Source: Scatophagus argus
Lineage: Eukaryota > Chordata > Actinopteri > Scatophagidae
Assembly (NCBI RefSeq): GCF_020382885.2
Contig: NC_058499.1
Span: 423,501-487,500, forward strand
DNA: 64,000 bases
Direction of reading: 5' to 3'
The notes beneath the pieces were generated by a model. The model did no database searches. It worked only from the letters and a program-made list of their open reading frames with translations, and had not been told where the DNA came from. Below, piece by piece: positions 41,401-52,464 of this stretch. Made by a program: the position numbers and the translations under genes. Position 1 is the stretch's first letter. Each line of letters opens with the position of its first letter.

Positions 41401-44034
41401 GGTGTAGCGGCTTTTTTGCACCGAGCAGGCGATATGAAGTGCAGTAAGCGAACCCTTAAGAGACAACATGAAGAAATTTTTAACAGGGATGAGAAGAAAG
41501 GCGGAGAGAGACGAAGATAATGAGACAAAAGTAACTCACCCGAAAGCTAAGACGAGGAAATATGACGAAGCATATGTAGCGCTTGGCTTCACTGTGACTA
41601 CAGTGGGAGACGACAGACCGGTGTGTTTACTGTCTAAAAATGTTGGCAGCGGACAGCATGAAGCCAAATAAATGAAGGCCCCACTTGAAGACATTACATC
41701 CCAATCATGCTGATAAGCCGCTGGAGTTTTTTCAGCCAAAACGTGCCGAATATTGCCAACAATCATCCCGCTTTGTGAATGCTACTTCAGTAAACCAGCG
41801 AGCACTGTTAGCATCATATTATTACATATTATTACATATTATTATTACTATTATTTATAGTCGCGGCGGGGGGGGGGGGGGGGGGGCGCGAATTGTTTTC
41901 TACTTGCTGGGGGGGGGCGCAACAGAAAATAATTGAGAAGCACTGGTCTAGACAGTCCACACCAACGAGCGCTTCTTCTGCACGTTTCAAACACGTCACG
42001 ATCTGACGAGCAGTGTGTGATGTCAGTCCTGAGAAGTAACTAAATACGTTTACTCAAATACTTTTCATTTTCTGGTACTTCTCACAATAATAATGATAAT
42101 GTTACACGTTATTCTGAAATATAATTAATAATTAATTAATAAATAATTCTAAATATATTTTGATGCTGATACTTTTGTACTTAAGTAAAAATTTAATTGC
42201 AGCACTATCGCTTATAACACAGTATTTATACACTGCTAATTTTAAGTACAACATGCGAGTACTTGTTCCACCTGTGCAACACAAACTGGCCGTAACAGTA
42301 ACCGCCGTGTAAGCTTTTACTTCACTCCTGTTGTTCAGACGTGTCATGTTGATTCGGATCTCAGACTGAGTGTGTGTGTGTGTGTTTGTGTGATGTTGGT
42401 TATTTATATGTTGCTGTGTGAATCCCGTGTTTCTCTCTGATCGGGGTTAATAATAGTCGTGTATGAATGATGCAGATGGAGGTTAAATTTGTTGCTACTC
42501 CTCAGTTGGCGGGCAGCAGCTGTCACCGGGCCGCTGACCCGCCCGCCTTTCAGCTTGACTTTGACCTGAGCAGCTTGAACTACTGCTGCTGGAGGGACAT
42601 GGAGACCAGTTCGATTTAACTAGCTGAGCCACAGCCTGGCTGTGGTAGTTTGGCGTGTTAGCCTGATAACAAATGCTAATTAGCAGCAACCACCAAGTAC
42701 ACAAAGAAAAAGAAACTGAGGCTTTGACTAGTGGTGGCGCTAAAGGAACCACCTGACGAGACCGTGAATGTGTCACGTCAGTCCATCCAGTAACTGCTGA
42801 GATGTTTTCACTCAGCACAGACGACACCCCGGTGGAGTCTGGTGGCTTTTTTTTATTGTCATTTCAGCTGTTTACAGTAGAACAGCGAAACGAGACACAA
42901 CACTACAGCAGAGGTTAAATACGACCTGTACGTAATGCAAACAACCCAGACTACACGACTTGTGACAGACTTATGAGTCTGTAGAGGAAGTCAGTGGGCC
43001 AGCAGGATTCATCCTCTGGGGCTCACGAATTTACATTCAAATCACTACTTCAACTACTACTGTTAGTACTAGTACTACTGTGTCTGTTGCTACAGCAGTA
43101 CGGCAGAGCTGTGAAGCCACATGACCCTCGTGCTGCGTTCACATGTGGCTCAGACGCTTCATGTCCACATCACAGAGTCGTGAGCAGGGTGTGTGTGTGT
43201 GCAGGCAGTTGTGCAGATCAGGTCGCCTCAGGTTTCACTGCAGAGCTAAGATTAGACCGAATGGAGCCGAGCAGCTTCACGGCTGCTGCTAATAATAATG
43301 AACACAACCGTGTGCCGCAGAGCGCTGCTTCCCATCAGTCTGCACTAAGCCAGTCGCCTCATCTCTTCTAGCTGCACACAAACCAAAGGAAATCTTCAGA
43401 AGGTGTTTCGGTGTGTTTCTGGCTGCGCCCTCCTGTGGCCAAAGAGAGAGCTGCACAGCAGAATCGAGCTGCTGACAACCTGTCGCTTCAGACTGAAAAC
43501 AGACTTCCTGTGGTGGTGTGACACGGCAGGTGTGCTGATCAAGCAAAGTGACATCCGCTGCTGAATGTAGTTTGAGGTTACCGAGACCAGTTCCAGCATG
43601 CACTGGGTAAGACGAACAGGACAACACGGGCAGATTCCCGGTGTGTCACAGGACTGACGTCTTGTAGAAATCACAGCATGATTTTAGCCTCGAAACGTTC
43701 TAACCACCCGCTCGCTGGTTTCATCTTGAGCCGTCGGCCACATCTAGCTGTCTGAGCTCTGAGGGAGGCTGAAGGCTGAAAAGCTGCAGTGAAGACGGCA
43801 GCAGGTTCTCAGCAGCGAGCACACTTCAGCCTTTTGGGAGAAACTCTGAGGTCACGTTTGAAACTTTGGTCTGCACGTGTCAGCCATAATCAGACTTCTG
43901 CTTCTGTTTTTGTCGCAGTGAACGAGATCATCGACAGAGACATCAGCAGTCTGAGCAGCAGCGCCCGGCCTGACCAGTTTGACCAGTACCACCAGTTCGA
44001 CTGGGACGACAAGTCCAGCAGAGACCCTGAGTAG
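29861..44034 (+). CDS. nfatc3: NFATC3 transcription factor, complete, 10 coding exons
   Basis: Coding exons: 29861-29933, 32943-33627, 33863-34261, 34838-35000, 37104-37303, 38223-38395, 38689-38829, 38908-38963, 40480-41104, 43919-44034. The total is 2631 nt (876 aa; human about 1075). NFATC3 is held in the cytoplasm while phosphorylated; calcineurin releases it to the nucleus. The calcineurin docking motif PSIQIT is residues 86-91. Serine-proline repeats ([19 protein letters not shown]) and the basic [14 protein letters not shown] stretch regulate nuclear entry. The Rel-homology DNA-binding domain (about 390-570) contains [11 protein letters not shown] and [18 protein letters not shown]. 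The IPT domain covers about 575-670. A likely SUMO site, SIKQEPED, lies near 814. The C-terminal [14 protein letters not shown] matches the long isoform end. The shortfall against human is mainly in the transactivation region of exon 9. Other NFATs were considered; the C-terminal tail and docking block fit NFATC3. Confidence 0.95.
30640..30880 (+). repeat. Dispersed repeat in nfatc3 intron 1
   Basis: Contains GCTAGC/TGCTAA-rich text followed by AAAGTCCAGCTGAGGCTTATGG and GATGGTGGCGCGAGGTGAGC, GGTCAGAGGATCATCAGAG. Related blocks lie at about 16515-16665 in the opposite orientation and 42600-42830. No target duplications were resolved. Confidence 0.5.
32465..32496 (+). repeat. (GT)16 microsatellite
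   Basis: A perfect GT run in nfatc3 intron 1, 447 bp before exon 2. Confidence 0.9.
35213..35345 (+). repeat. Dispersed fish repeat fragment
   Basis: GCAGTATGTAGTTTCTGCC followed by GTGTGGGATCATGGGAGAG and TCATTGCTGATGAAAAGC. The opening is shared with about 10905 in slc7a10 intron 3. It lies in nfatc3 intron 4. Confidence 0.5.
35500..35920 (+). mobile_element. Dispersed short repeat (family 'AAGATGG'), most complete interior
   Basis: Runs from a degraded left end (TATATAAAGTGACATCATTTG) to TTGTCCATCTTAATG on the right. It contains every shared interior block: GGAGCCGGAGTCTG, GAGCCAATCAGGAGCAG, ATTAAAACCAAGCTGATC, GACCTAAAATGACAG, AACATGGAGGGGGAGGAG and CCACCAGGGGGCGTCTAGATG. It can serve as the local reference copy. 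It lies in nfatc3 intron 4. Confidence 0.75.
35921..37103 (+). other. Rest of nfatc3 intron 4
   Basis: No repeat or exon was recognised. The 131-codon frame at 36433-36828 is hydrophobic and T-rich with no known domain; I treat it as chance. Confidence 0.4.
37715..37865 (+). repeat. Degenerate (GCAGTA/GCAGCA)n tract
   Basis: A stretch of nfatc3 intron 5 dominated by GCAGTAG, GCAGCAG and TAGTAG steps, consistent with an old, decayed trinucleotide-type repeat. Confidence 0.6.
41213..41945 (+). mobile_element. hAT transposon, 733-bp deletion derivative with 8-bp target duplication
   Basis: The left terminus CAGTGCTTCTCAA (41213) pairs with TTGAGAAGCACTG (ends 41945) as inverted ends. Both are flanked by the perfect 8-bp duplication GTCTAGAC (41205-41212 and 41946-41953), the hAT hallmark. 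Inside, 41468-41800 reads, with frame breaks, as a BED-finger/ZBED-type start ([34 protein letters not shown]). It is therefore a shortened copy of an autonomous element that keeps the transposase N-terminus only. G runs (41868-41887, 41910-41917) are conspicuous. It lies about 110 bp after nfatc3 exon 9. Confidence 0.92.
42035..42260. repeat. 'Tacttttac'-type dispersed repeat fragment
   Basis: AT-rich text with TTTTGTACTTAAGTAAAA and GTACTTGTTCCACC resembles blocks at 46165-46520 and 49370-49690. I recall this high-copy fish repeat family. The ends are uncertain. Confidence 0.4.
42600..42830 (-). repeat. Dispersed repeat, related to 30640-30880
   Basis: Contains GCTAATTAGCAGCAACC, GACTAGTGGTGGCGCTAAAGG and CAGTCCATCCAGTAACTGC. 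Shared pieces and order suggest the same broad family as at 30.6 and 16.5 kb. It lies in nfatc3 intron 9. Confidence 0.45.
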
Positions 44035-45204
44035 CTCCGCTGCTTCCTCAGCGCGGTGCTCAGGTGTGCACAAGGTGCACCAAACCGATCCTCAAGTGCC
44101 TGAAAACCAATCGACAATCATCAGCGTGACAGCCTAACGTGATGTCACTGCCTCAGGAAGTTCTTCGCCAAAAAACCAAAGATTATTTAGCTTTCTGTGA
44201 CTGAATTAGAAGAAGTGCAGGAATCCACACAGGACTCCAATGAGACACCATCACAGTCAGTAATGTCAGGACTGAAGGATGTCAGACGGTCGGTATTTAT
44301 TGGCTCAGTGACGAATACGTCTATTTTAGGTCCAGTAAGAAACCAAAGTCCTTCAGCTGATCATTTCCAGTCTGTCTGTGTGGTTTACGCTTCCTGAGCT
44401 CAGCTCCGATCAGGACTGGTGTGAAGCTTCAGACGCTGAATGACAGAAAAGCTTCAGAGGAAGACGATGGCTGTTCTGTGTTCTCAGTGATGTAAACTTT
44501 ATTCTGTGTGCACCAGCCAGCAGCAGTTCATTTCCTTCACAGCAGTAACAGCTCAGTACAGGGAGGTCAAAGGTCGGCGCAGCAGCACAGCGTCATTAAA
44601 GGGTCAGCCCACACTATAACTCTGTGCAAACACGATTTAGTCACACATTTTATATTATTTGGCTTCTTTTTCAGTAACCACAAGGATTTTCTGAGCTCCA
44701 ACAGTTTGGTCTGTCAATGGAAAATGAATCAGCAACTCTTTCGATAATCAATTAGTCATCATTTTTCATTAAAAAAGTCAACCGTCTGCTGCTTCCAGCT
44801 TTAAATGTCAGGATTTGTTGCTTTTCTTTGTGTCTTTGGGTTTTGGACATTTTATAGCCTAATGGATTAATCGTGAAAATAATAATCGGATGAACTGATG
44901 AAGGTCAGCTGCAGTCCTGAGTATTTTTCTGTGAAAATCAGTGGAGATCTGATTGAGTTAAGAGGTTTAACCACATTCTGACATGCTCATCCTCTAAATC
45001 CTGACTTCTTCTGTGGCTGTGACCTCACTGATCTGTTGGTCTGCTCTGTGATGTCACAGTGCCCTGCAGAACACCTGAGCATCGCTGCTGACAGGTGACA
45101 CGCTTTTTGATCTTCTGGGGACCGTGAGATGAAACCTGCGTCCACCAGCGTCCCACACCTCGTCTGTCCTCCTGTTTGCTCTGACTAGTCGTCTAGCCTG
45201 CGAG
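44035..45204. other. Convergent 3' regions of nfatc3 and pdcd2l
   Basis: The two stop codons face each other 1.17 kb apart. A minus-strand AATAAA (plus TTTATT, 44498-44503) could end pdcd2l. For nfatc3 only weaker ATTAAA signals (about 44594 and 44769) are seen. If both are used, the 3'UTRs overlap by about 100-270 nt. No other feature was recognised. Confidence 0.45.
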
Positions 45205-47125
45205 TCACTTAAAGAGCTGCTGGTCGGGGTCCGCCTGAACAAAGCAGAACTCCTCCACAGCTGATTGCGATCCTGCCGCCCAGCAGCTCTTTGTGCAGGT
45301 GTAAACCAGCACCGTCCCAAACTCCAGCTCCGCCTCACCGTCTGCGTCCGTCCTCTGCAGCAGGCTGACCAAGGCCGGCATCAACTGCAGCTCGAAAGAC
45401 CTGGGTCCTCCGCAGGAGCTGCACGCCGACACCACCTGCGCCATGTTGGCTGGCGGCTTGGAGATGAAGAGCGGCTTCCCTCCGTGACAGTAACGCAGGA
45501 TCTGCTGAGGACACAGCGAAATCCTCTTCATGAACCGGGAGAAGACGGCGTCTCCATGTCGGGCTTCCGTCTTCTCGTACTTCTCCTCCCCGCCGCCGCC
45601 GCCCACCTTGTCGTCCAGCTGTGCCACCGCCACTCCCTCCCTCCGCTCGTACTCCCTGAGCAGCTGCTGAGCGTGATGCAGGTCGTCTTCCCCTCCTCCC
45701 AGATCCGACTCCTCCACCACGCTGATGAAGAACGGACGCAGGATAGGAACGTCCTCCTGGGGTGCTCCCAAACTGAGATCCTGAAGCTGGCTGCTGATGT
45801 CAGTCTGACGGGCTGCTGAGCAGGAAGACGAGAACAAACCCGTCAAAATAAGAAAAACTGGTTCCTGTGACACATTAATGCTTCAGTTCGGGTTCTGATA
45901 GGGAAAGGTTGACATTGTGTTTGCTGTAGAAATAATTTTGGAAACCTGAGTTTCCACGTGCTCAGGTCCCACAGACATGAGACCAACATCCAGGCTGGAC
46001 CGCGACCCGAGGTCCTGGTCAAAGGGCTTCCAGCTCATCCCAGACGCTTTATAAATAGTTTAGGAGAATTTTCTCAGCACACGAAGGAAAACCTTCATCT
46101 TTCAGCTCATCTCGGACGTCAGGACACTTGGGGGTGTCATCTGAATGACGTAAAAGTACAACATTTATCTCTGAGGTGTACTGCAGTAGAAGTACAAAGA
46201 TACATGAAATGAAAATACTCAAGTACCTCAAAACTGTACTGCTGTACTACGAGTGGTTATAAATCTTTAAGCAGCTTTCACTTGTGATCCAAACACATCT
46301 CATTAAATCCGGTTAATGATATTTATATTGATAAACCAGTATTTTTACTTGAGTATTTCCATTTCATTCTTCATTATACTACTACAACTTGGAGGGAAAT
46401 GTTGTACTTTTTACTCCTTTACATTAATTTGGTTGCTTCACGTTTTCTTTCAGCATTTAGATTATTAATACAAAATATAAATCAGCTCATGAATGATTAA
46501 TACTACAGCAGGAGTACATGAAGTACTTTAAAGTATCCACGCCATCAGCCCCGCAGCGATGACCACGCGGCTCGTCTGCGTCATGAATGCGTGCCGATGA
46601 CTGCAGTACTTTTCTTTGCGTAAGGTTTTGTATGCAGTATTTTTAGTGGAGTATTTTTCAGGGGTGCACCCTACCCGCCGCCTCCGCTTGAGCCTGGCTC
46701 TCCTCCATCCTCGCTCCCCTCCAGTCCTCCTCCACCCCCCAGTCATCGGCGGCGTCACACCAGTCGGTGGCCGACAAAGGGGCTTCCCGAGCCGGGTCAG
46801 GTCGGCAAGGTGTCGCCTCCACCTCCAAACACTGCGAGCGGAGCACCCGCCAACTGTCCGAGCTGCCGCCGCACTCAGCTCCCGAGCACGCGAACAGGTG
46901 GAGGTTTCTGTGGTAGGGGGACGCGTCCCGGGGGCAGTACACCTGCACCACGTGGGCTAACGCGGCTCCGCATCGACCGCAGCGGGGAGGCGGCTGGGAG
47001 ATGCCCGGCAACCAGTCCGGCTGGCCGCCGACTTTGTTGGTGAGATATGAGGACCGGTGCCGCTTAGAGTCGAGCTCGCCGTCACACAGACCGATCAGAG
47101 TGAACTCTGCGGCGGCAGAGGCCAT
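45205..47125 (-). CDS. pdcd2l: PDCD2L (programmed cell death 2-like), complete, 2 coding exons
   Basis: Minus strand: exon 1 47125-46675 (donor CGG|GTAGGG), exon 2 45815-45205, total 1062 nt, 353 aa (human about 358). A second acceptor 3 nt further in is possible. PDCD2-family proteins have paired-cysteine zinc sites split between the two ends. C49/C52 (CGRC), C64 (VYCPRD) and C80/C85 (FACSGAEC) form the N-terminal half. The C-terminal half carries EKYEKTEARHGDAVFSRFMK, QILRYC, CSSCGGPRSFELQLMPALVS and EEFCFVQADPDQQLFK. The intron falls in the acidic linker after DWCDAADDWG. Vertebrate PDCD2L shuttles with the 40S protein uS5/RPS2 and helps late 40S maturation and export through XPO1. PDCD2 itself was excluded by the N-terminus and the LFK end. 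Confidence 0.94.
46165..46520. repeat. 'Tacttttac'-type dispersed repeat in the pdcd2l intron
   Basis: AAAGTACAACATTTATCTC, ACTGCAGTAGAAGTAC, ATTTTTACTTGAGTATTTCC and AAATGTTGTACTTTTTACTCC match a repeat family I recall as abundant in fish. AACGTTGTACTTTTCACTCC at 49378 is a second copy. It fills much of the single pdcd2l intron. Confidence 0.55.
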
Positions 47126-47360
47126 CGCTCAAACCCGAGCGGAAGTGACGCGTCTGTCCGTCACCAAAACATTACCGCCAGCTGGACAGTAGTTTGGGTG
47201 TTAAACAGACACGCCTGTTGCTGTGGAGGTGGTTGCATCAAACAGTCCTGTTCGGAAGCAAACCACAGCGGCCCAACAAGACGGAACTGAAGCCTGGACG
47301 TTAAACTAAACTGAGAAAAGTTCCTACCGGACGGACTGCGCTCCACGTCACATCCGCTAA
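47126..47360 (-). promoter_or_regulatory. pdcd2l: pdcd2l promoter region
   Basis: Immediately upstream of the pdcd2l ATG (minus strand) is CpG-rich DNA with GACGCGTCACTTCCGC, a CRE-like half site next to an ETS-type CTTCCG core. This is typical of housekeeping promoters without a TATA box. The sites are seen; function is inferred. Confidence 0.5.
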
Positions 47361-47689
47361 GGCAATAAACGCGACGGATTTACACTTTGTTTTGATGACG
47401 TACCTCGCTGAAAGTGAATTACACACAGTTTTTCAGTAGGTAAATGACTGGTTTTCACACGACGAGTGTGTTTTCCTGTGCGGTCCTCAGTCAGTCAACA
47501 ATAAACACATCACAACACGCAGCACTCGCACTCTTTCACAATAAAGTCAGTGTGAACTTCCTGCTAGCAGCAGGACGTTAGCTGTGACGTCAGATAGGTT
47601 TCACTCAGAGTACGTCCCACAGTGTGCTACACACAAATGTCATTATTTAAGAAAAAATATTATATGTAATACGGTTAACTAATTTGATT

Positions 47690-48512
47690 AGAGAAAAAGA
47701 CAGTATCTGGAACGCTTTCCCTAAACATGTTTAACTCAGTTGGTGGTCTTAAATTTCTGTTAAAATGTGAATATAAGGTTGAAAAATTACCTGTAAAATT
47801 AGCAAACTTTCACAAACAAGCCCTGCTGTCCTGGAAAATGGTGTACACGCATAATTTCTCACCAACGAGACATAACATCTGGAACAACAAGAGTATTCAA
47901 TATAAAAACAAATCACTCTGTTACAAAAGGTGGGTTGGAAATGGTATTGTATTAGTTATACAATAATAATATAATAATGTTATATACTAATATTGTATGA
48001 TGAATTCCTCACCAAGTTCAGGTTGCCAATAACCCCAAAGCACAATAAGCACAATATGGCGGTTCCACTCAGCAGTGGTTTGTTCCTCAGAGTAAAGGAC
48101 ATGACTGAGAATAAATTCCTCAGGACCTCATGCACACCGTACCTGTGCCCTCAGCAAAAGTCTTTTGGACCTCTTTGTGGTGAAACTGAGTGATAAATTC
48201 TGTCCGAATAATAAAGTTAAAGAGGTCTCTTTTAAAATATTGCATAAAATATATCCAGCAAAGAAAACTCTAGAGAGGGTTAAGATCGATATCGAATACT
48301 CTTGTGTTTTTTGTGGAAATGAGGAAAAAACAATTTGCCATCCGTTTTATCAGTGTGTGTACATTGTGCACATTGCATTTTCATTTGTTACCTCATTTGC
48401 AGCGTTGTTCATCTGCTTGCACACCGTCTTTTACCGGAACTTCAACAGCGTCACTGCGCTGCGCAAGCATGTTTGTAATAAACTGAAAAGAAAACAAGAA
48501 GTTACTGCCTGA
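47690..48512 (+). mobile_element. L1-clade LINE ORF2 C-terminal relic
   Basis: Frameshifted pieces read as an L1-type ORF2 end. 47730-47965 gives KLPVKLANFHKQALLSWKMV and YKRWVGNGIVLV. About 47998-48110 gives DEFLTKFRLPITPK. About 48185-48370 gives KVKEVSFKILHKIYPAKKTL and CVFCGNEEKTICHPFYQC, the cysteine-histidine end of ORF2. No EN or RT core is present, so it is 5'-truncated and dead. It differs from the CR1/L2-like relics elsewhere in the window. Confidence 0.8.
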
Positions 48513-50961
48513 GTAAATGGCACAGTCTGAGGTGAGGTGAGGAGACTTCCTGCGCCGGACGTATCAATGACGTTTTCAGAAAAACACCACCAACACCAGT
48601 CTGAAATGCCGTGAACGCACCAACATGTGTCACGTGACTGCGTTGAAAGTGACGTCTGGTCGTCTCACGGCTGCTCTCCGGGCCGTTCGGCGTCTCCTCG
48701 TTGGCTCACAGATCCGGCGTCCTTCGCTTTGCTTCCGCGTTGGAAATGAGAAAAATGTCAGCCCATCGTTTGTTTTACCGAAGCGATCACGTGATCGATT
48801 GCGTCAGTTACGCGACACAGCACGTCGGCACCGTGTTTTAACTTGTTTAAACAAAACAACAGAACACAAGAGCAGCGTCACGCACGCAGCCGCCGTAAAC
48901 ACACTTTTCAGTTGCCCGCAAAGCCCACAATGCATTGCGGTTTTCTAAGTCCGCTACGTCACACTTCCAAGCCCTGTAGTGGCCATTAGTCCAGAGAAAA
49001 AAGAACAAATTAAACTTTAAACCAAACATAATCAAAAGGCCACTGATGCACCATGGGAATGTGGTTTAACGCAGGCAAAAGAAGATGAATGTCCAGACCA
49101 GATCTTGTGTTTTGTCGTGATTTATTTCAAAGAAAATCATGGCTGCTGGGGCCTCCTTTGCACTGGCAAAAACCCGTCGGCCCATCCAGGTGCATGCTGG
49201 TCCTCAAGGTGCCCGCGGTGTTACCCAATTACCAAAAAATAAACCAAAATATTAACTATGCAGATTTAAATATCCTAAACAAATAGCTAACGAAGAATAT
49301 GATCAAAAAATCTAATCTTAAATTAATCAGTTACTCATAATTAGCAAATTAAATTTAAAAACCACAGTTTAGAGGGAAACGTTGTACTTTTCACTCCAGT
49401 GCAGCTTACTGCTCCAGTCTGCAGAATGACTGACTGACTGATGGTCATGTGTTATCACTGCTCAGGTGCTTTATCTTTAAAAATAACAATGCAGCAGTGT
49501 AGTGATACTTACAGTCCAGCAATTCATTGTATATGATTCAGAAAAGGGCCAGAATGAGGTACATCTTTTAGTTTTACTGGAGTACGTTTTTGTTTTCAGG
49601 ATGTTAACTTCATACAGAGAATTTTTCCACGACGGTGCTACTGCTTTTATTTAAGTAAAACCTCCGAATGGTACCACAGTGTATTTCTGACTCCATCAAA
49701 ACCACCAGAGAATTCATTCAGCTTCAGCTCCTCTTAATTTGAGTGACCTTCACTTGCAGAGATGGTGGCAGTTCGATGCCTCCATAGCAGGTGATCAGGT
49801 AAAAGGACAAAGACAAACAAACGTCTTATCATCCACTCAACCAGGTTTTTCCAGAGATTTCTGCTGCACCATCAAGTGTACCTTTTGTAAAATGACCACT
49901 TCCAAGTCAGGAATTAAAGTTCTTACTCAATAAACTCTAAAATCTAAAATCATGGCTGGTTGTATTCTTTTCCATAGTAGCTTCTGTCCTGCCATGATGG
50001 ACACATGTCCTCCAGCCAGCAGGGGGCAGCCACACCTCACTGCTGTCTGCAGCTCCTGCGGGGTTTCTTGTTGAAACACGCTGAGGTAATATTAGTCTGT
50101 CTGCAGTTTTCCCTTTACCTTCAGTGCGTGTCACACATCTCTTCAGCAGAGACGCAGCGTGCAGCTCAACATCATACGTTCTAATTACTGTAATTATTAT
50201 GGACGCTTCAGGCGGGAAATCTGCATCCTGTTCACGTGTGGCTGAAACCACCGACAAAATCAGGCTCTTCCTCCGACTACCAGCAGAATCACACACACAG
50301 TGAAGACTTCACAGAGTATTGTAGTACTGTTTGTCCCTCATACACACCTGCAGTTGGCCTACAAACAGGTGAGAGGACGATGCGGTCAGCATGGGACTGC
50401 ACCACTTCCTGCTACACCTGCTACACCTCATATTGCTGACTGTGGACTTCAGCTTGGTGGTCACCTCACTGTGGAAGCCTCCACCTGTCAGTGCATCACA
50501 GACTTCCTGAGGCCCGCAGCCGTTTCCAAGGCTTTCGCATTTGAAGGTAAGTCAGCACCAGGTGAGGTTAGGAGGTGCTGAAACTAGTCTCTATTGAGTA
50601 AATTTTCTCTACAGGAAACAGGGCTCAATGAGACCATGAGTCCCTGTCTGCCAGGTTTCAGTGCTGAACAGAAACCCCGACTTGTTCTTACTGTCCTCGG
50701 TTAGCGCTGGGTAGCAGGCTGCTGCTGTGGTATTCTGCAGGGCCTTTCTGTGTGATCAGGGGAGTGGAGTGTTGTTAATTTTAGAGGGGCTTTAGTTAGC
50801 ATGAGACTCTTCCTTAGCAACACACTTATTTTAACATGCAAAGGTCAGTTATTCTAGACCTTCTAGAAAAACTCAGGGCCTTGTTGTACTTGTGCTGCAC
50901 TCACAAGCTGTGATCTGACGTCTCCTGCAGCTGGTCTGAGGAGCAAAGTGCCCCCCTTCAG
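48513..50961. other. Gene-poor stretch right of pdcd2l
   Basis: I recognise no exon. 48600-48960 is CpG-rich and may be unmethylated or promoter-like, but no gene follows on either strand. The 'tacttttac' repeat appears at about 49370-49690. The reading frames at 49937-50296 (-) and 50236-50581 (+) overlap each other and resemble nothing known. Confidence 0.4.
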
Positions 50962-50972
50962 ATCTGCTCCAT

Positions 50973-51323
50973 CCATCCATTTTCTATACTGCTCATCCGT
51001 CAGGGTCGCGGGGGAGCTGGAGCCTATCCCAGCTGACTACGGGCGAGAGGCGGGGTTCACCCTGGACTGGTCGCCAGTCAATCGCAGGGCCAACACACAA
51101 AGACAGACAACCACACACTCTCACACTCACACCTAGGGGGCAATGTAGAGCAGCCAGTTAACCTAATGTGCATGTTTTTGGTATTGTGGGAGGAAGCCGG
51201 AGAACCCGGAGAAAACCCACGCAGGCACAGGGAGAACATGCAAACTCCACATAGAAGAGACCGGGATTCGAACCCTCTTGCTATGAGGCGACAGTGCTAA
51301 CCACTGCACCACCGTGCCGCCCC
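50973..51323 (-). mobile_element. tRNA-headed SINE-like retroposon, second full copy
   Basis: Reverse-complement copy of the 13614-13963 element, 351 bp, with head GGGCGGCACGGTGGTGCAG and B box GGTTCGAATCC (51264-51274). It is flanked by 11-bp direct repeats that differ at one base: ATCTGCTCCAT (50962-50972) and ATCTGCTTCAT (51324-51334). Unlike the first copy, it keeps the full GGGCGGCACGG 5' end. Confidence 0.9.
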
Positions 51324-52317
51324 ATCTGCTTCATCTACTGAGTGAAAGCCACGTCTTTTCTCCTGCTTTTCCAAACATTTTCAGCCCTCACCGGTTTTAT
51401 CTGGAACTCTGCTTTTTACTCAGTTCATCTGGTTTTCCTCTGCCAACTGGACTTGACTTGGCACACTCGCTCTGAGCGAGCATCGCAGAGACCGTTGGGA
51501 TGTCATCTCTCTTTTGTCTGTTGTAAAGCAGAGGGAAACTCTGAATGAGATCCAGCAACACCTGAACTCTTCTGTGGCAAAGTTCAAGTATCTGAAAACA
51601 TTCAACACCTGCTCATCTTCCATTCAGCCTGTGTGGTGACTCGATGAAGGAATCCTGACAGAACAGCAATATTCCCGTCCTCGGTTCATTCGTCAGACGT
51701 TTGGATCACCAGCCGTCCGCTGTGAGAAGGAGCATGTTGGTCTGATACTCTCGTTTGAATTTAATTTTAGCGGCCAAGCTGACAGCCACCATCACACGTG
51801 TGAACTTCCTCGTGTTCGTCTACTTATGATGCTGGGAGAAAACCTGGCTGAGCGGCAGCGAAGATCTCCGCGAGGTTTGTCAGCGTCAGGGACCAAAAGG
51901 TGGAGGATGGTGGACTCGTGGATCCGAGGGATCCAGGGAGATGAAAGATGAGCAGCAGAGCAGAGAACTGGACTCGCCGGTTTCGGCACTCAGATGTGGT
52001 TTGTTGTGCCTTTCAAGATTCAGCCTGACGGTGTCCAGTGAGGTTCAAAGTAAAAGGCTACGAGTGTCTGAAGTGAATAAAACAACTGAAGACGTTCTGA
52101 CAGAAGTGTTCACTGAAGCAGCGTATACTCACTGATTTTGACTGAATAAAGTGGGGATGTGTTTCTCAGGGACTCAAAGCGGTTCTGTTTCACAAAGTGA
52201 ACCTTATTTTAATTAAAGGACCTCAAAGGTTGGAAATACAGAAACTTTCCAGAGAAGCTCTTGGCACAGTTTGTGTAAATAATGAAGTGTTGCCAGATGT
52301 GACTCAGTGTGGGGTTT

Positions 52318-52408
52318 TGCTGGGACCAGTTTCTCTCTGATTCCTGCAAAGAGTCTTGACAGAACTCTGTTATGAACTGGCACTTTAAATAAAATGGAAT
52401 TGAATCGA
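52318..52408 (+). repeat. 3' fragment of a common fish repeat
   Basis: TGAACTGGCACTTTAAATAAAATGGAATTGAA corresponds to the GAACTGGCGCTATATAAATAAACTGAATTG end of the longer copy at 63283-63510. The two share the same order of blocks. Confidence 0.6.
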
Positions 52409-52464
52409 ATGTGAGTGACGTCGCAGCCGTTAAATGAACTCCTTCACAGCCTCAGACGTTTGGC

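Noticed and set aside
40801..41469. 222-codon minus-strand frame opposite nfatc3 exon 9
   Set aside because: It is a shadow of the coding exon and continues into the hAT insertion, so it cannot be one conserved gene.
45265..45819. 184-codon plus-strand frame opposite pdcd2l exon 2
   Set aside because: Antisense shadow of the pdcd2l coding exon; the minus frame has clear family motifs.
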